Under the pieces are notes generated by a model, which was not told where the DNA came from, ran no database searches, and worked only from the letters and a program-made list of their open reading frames with translations. Shown here one piece after another: positions 63,114-64,000 of a DNA stretch of 64,000 bases. Source of the stretch: CAWAPS01 sp963783945. GTDB lineage: Bacteria; Actinomycetota; Acidimicrobiia; Acidimicrobiales; Palsa-688. The translations under genes were made by a program, and so were the position numbers. The first letter of the stretch is position 1; the number at the start of each line of letters is the position of its first letter. The stretch covers positions 434,001 to 498,000 of the forward strand of contig CAWAPS010000002.1 in the NCBI GenBank assembly GCA_963783945.1, given 5' to 3'.

Positions 63114-64000
63114 GAACGCGTTCACAGCTCAGCGGCCAGACGCTTGTCATCACTAACTGGCGGGACCTCGATCACCCCGACGCCGGCGGCGCCGAGGTCG
63201 TATGTGAGAACCTGGCGGCGAGCTACGCCCGCCAGGGCGACCGGGTCGTGTACCTGACCGCCGGAGTCGCCGGGCGGCCCCGCTCAGAGGAGCGCAACGG
63301 ATACCACATCATCCGCCGCGGCAACCGTTTCACCGTCTACCTCTGGGCTCTGGCCTGGCTGGCCTGGCACCGCCGTGACGTGCGCGCCGTTATCGACTCG
63401 CAGAACGGCATTCCCTTTTTCACGCCTGTCGCCGTGAGGCGGCGCACGCCGGTCGTGCTGCTACTCCATCATGTGCATCAGAACCAGATGGCGGCCGGTT
63501 TGCCCGGCCCGCTGGCGAAGATCGGCATGTTCCTGGAGGGCCCGGCCAGCCGCCTGGTCTACGGGCAGCGAGCGATCGTGGCCGTTTCACCGTCCACCCG
63601 CCAGGAGATCCGCCAAACCCTCAGGCTGCGGGGAGCCATCACCGTCGCTCCCCCCGGGCTGGACAAGGCGCCGGCTGCAGCCGCCCGGCGGGCCAAGGGC
63701 CCGCGCATCGTTTGCGTCGGCCGGCTGACCGCGCACAAGCGAACGGGACTCATCCTCGAGATGATGCCGCAGCTCCTGTCGGAGTTCCCCGATCTCGAAC
63801 TGCACATCGTCGGTGACGGCTCGTGCCGGGAAGAGCTGCAGGAGGCGGCAGCCAACCTCGGACTTGGCGGCTCGGTCGTCTTCCATGGATCGATACCGGG
63901 ACTGGCCCGCGACGAGCTGCTGGCGACCGCCTGGATGAGCGTAAACGCGTCCGCGGCCGAGGGATGGGGTCTCTCCGTCGTAGAGGCCAACGCCCTCGGA
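63110..64000 (+). CDS. Family 4 glycosyltransferase (partial, right edge)
   Basis: 297 codons visible, running off the window. ATG overlaps the GT2 stop (ATGA). N-terminal Rossmann: TLVITNWRDLDHPDAGGAEVVCENL, then LLLHHVHQNQMAAGLPG and the C-terminal domain APPGLD...GPRIVCVGRLTAHKRTGLILEMMPQL with LHIVGDGSCREEL. The donor-binding E-x7-E end is just reached (AAEGWGLSVVEANALG). Works with the GT2 in cell-surface or lipid-linked glycan assembly (inference). Confidence 0.92.
   Translation, partial: MRTRSQLSGQTLVITNWRDLDHPDAGGAEVVCENLAASYARQGDRVVYLTAGVAGRPRSEERNGYHIIRRGNRFTVYLWALAWLAWHRRDVRAVIDSQNGIPFFTPVAVRRRTPVVLLLHHVHQNQMAAGLPGPLAKIGMFLEGPASRLVYGQRAIVAVSPSTRQEIRQTLRLRGAITVAPPGLDKAPAAAARRAKGPRIVCVGRLTAHKRTGLILEMMPQLLSEFPDLELHIVGDGSCREELQEAAANLGLGGSVVFHGSIPGLARDELLATAWMSVNASAAEGWGLSVVEANALG

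Noticed and set aside
1..64000. CRISPR array, complete IS transposase or prophage
   Set aside because: No regularly spaced repeats, no DDE/HUH transposase motifs and no phage structural genes were seen in any frame.

Overview
The window is GC-rich DNA with strongly GC-biased third codon positions, GTG/TTG starts, WhiB/DivIVA/LAL-type genes, several cytochrome P450s and short-chain dehydrogenases. This fits a soil or sediment actinomycetote. The order cannot be fixed from the sequence alone, although the mix (actinobacterial-type group 1h hydrogenase, DUF6325, P450s) would suit Acidimicrobiia-like or mycobacterial-relative lineages.

Layout. 1-4.1 kb: a group 1h [NiFe]-hydrogenase (hhyS-hhyL, running off the left edge), divergent from an unusual PadR-YceI fusion and a coupled small protein. 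4.1-6.7 kb: PAS protein, glutathione peroxidase, winged-helix protein. 6.9-10.1 kb: an arsenic locus (ArsR, ArsI/CadI, MIP channel, frameshifted FAD oxidoreductase). 10.3-16.1 kb: a decay zone with an interrupted SnoaL-like gene, tRNA-Ser(GCU), a headless P450, half an SDR, a pore-only K+ channel, a frameshifted DivIVA-associated gene and fragments. 16.5-23.3 kb: zinc-ribbon membrane protein, two DUF1269-like paralogues (one lies at 13.2 kb), a DUF6325-LuxR fusion, DUF2237, a frameshifted membrane protein, an NTF2-like protein and a TIM-barrel isomerase. 23.6-29.1 kb: ABC-2 exporter, P450, HSL esterase, atypical SDR. 29.5-32.8 kb: AlkA-UvrA2 repair pair. 32.9-36.2 kb: second decay zone (MFS tail, degenerate whiB chain, tRNA-like scar, small overlapping genes). 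36.2-45.4 kb: giant LuxR (LAL) regulator, DHA2 MFS pump, PiT and YedK remnants, CorA, P450 and SDR.

45.5-52.7 kb: a catabolic cluster (Gfo/Idh oxidoreductase, periplasmic binding protein, TetR, amidohydrolase, unknown protein, zinc alcohol dehydrogenase). It is bracketed by two identical 90-bp elements in inverted orientation, each with 22-bp terminal inverted repeats. One element supplies the stop codon of the Gfo/Idh gene. This is the most interesting structure in the window.

53.2-58.1 kb: a sulfur module with a Stf0-type sulfotransferase, a sulfatase, and a sulfonate-type ABC transporter whose binding protein has lost its 5' end. 58.4-64 kb: second DHA2 pump, metallo-beta-lactamase-fold hydrolase, classical SDR and two overlapping glycosyltransferases, the last cut by the right edge.

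Many genes carry single indels or internal deletions. Some lie in homopolymers and could be sequencing errors. Others (internal deletion of an acyl-CoA dehydrogenase, 5-bp duplication in a DUF302 gene, truncations at gene junctions) look like real decay.
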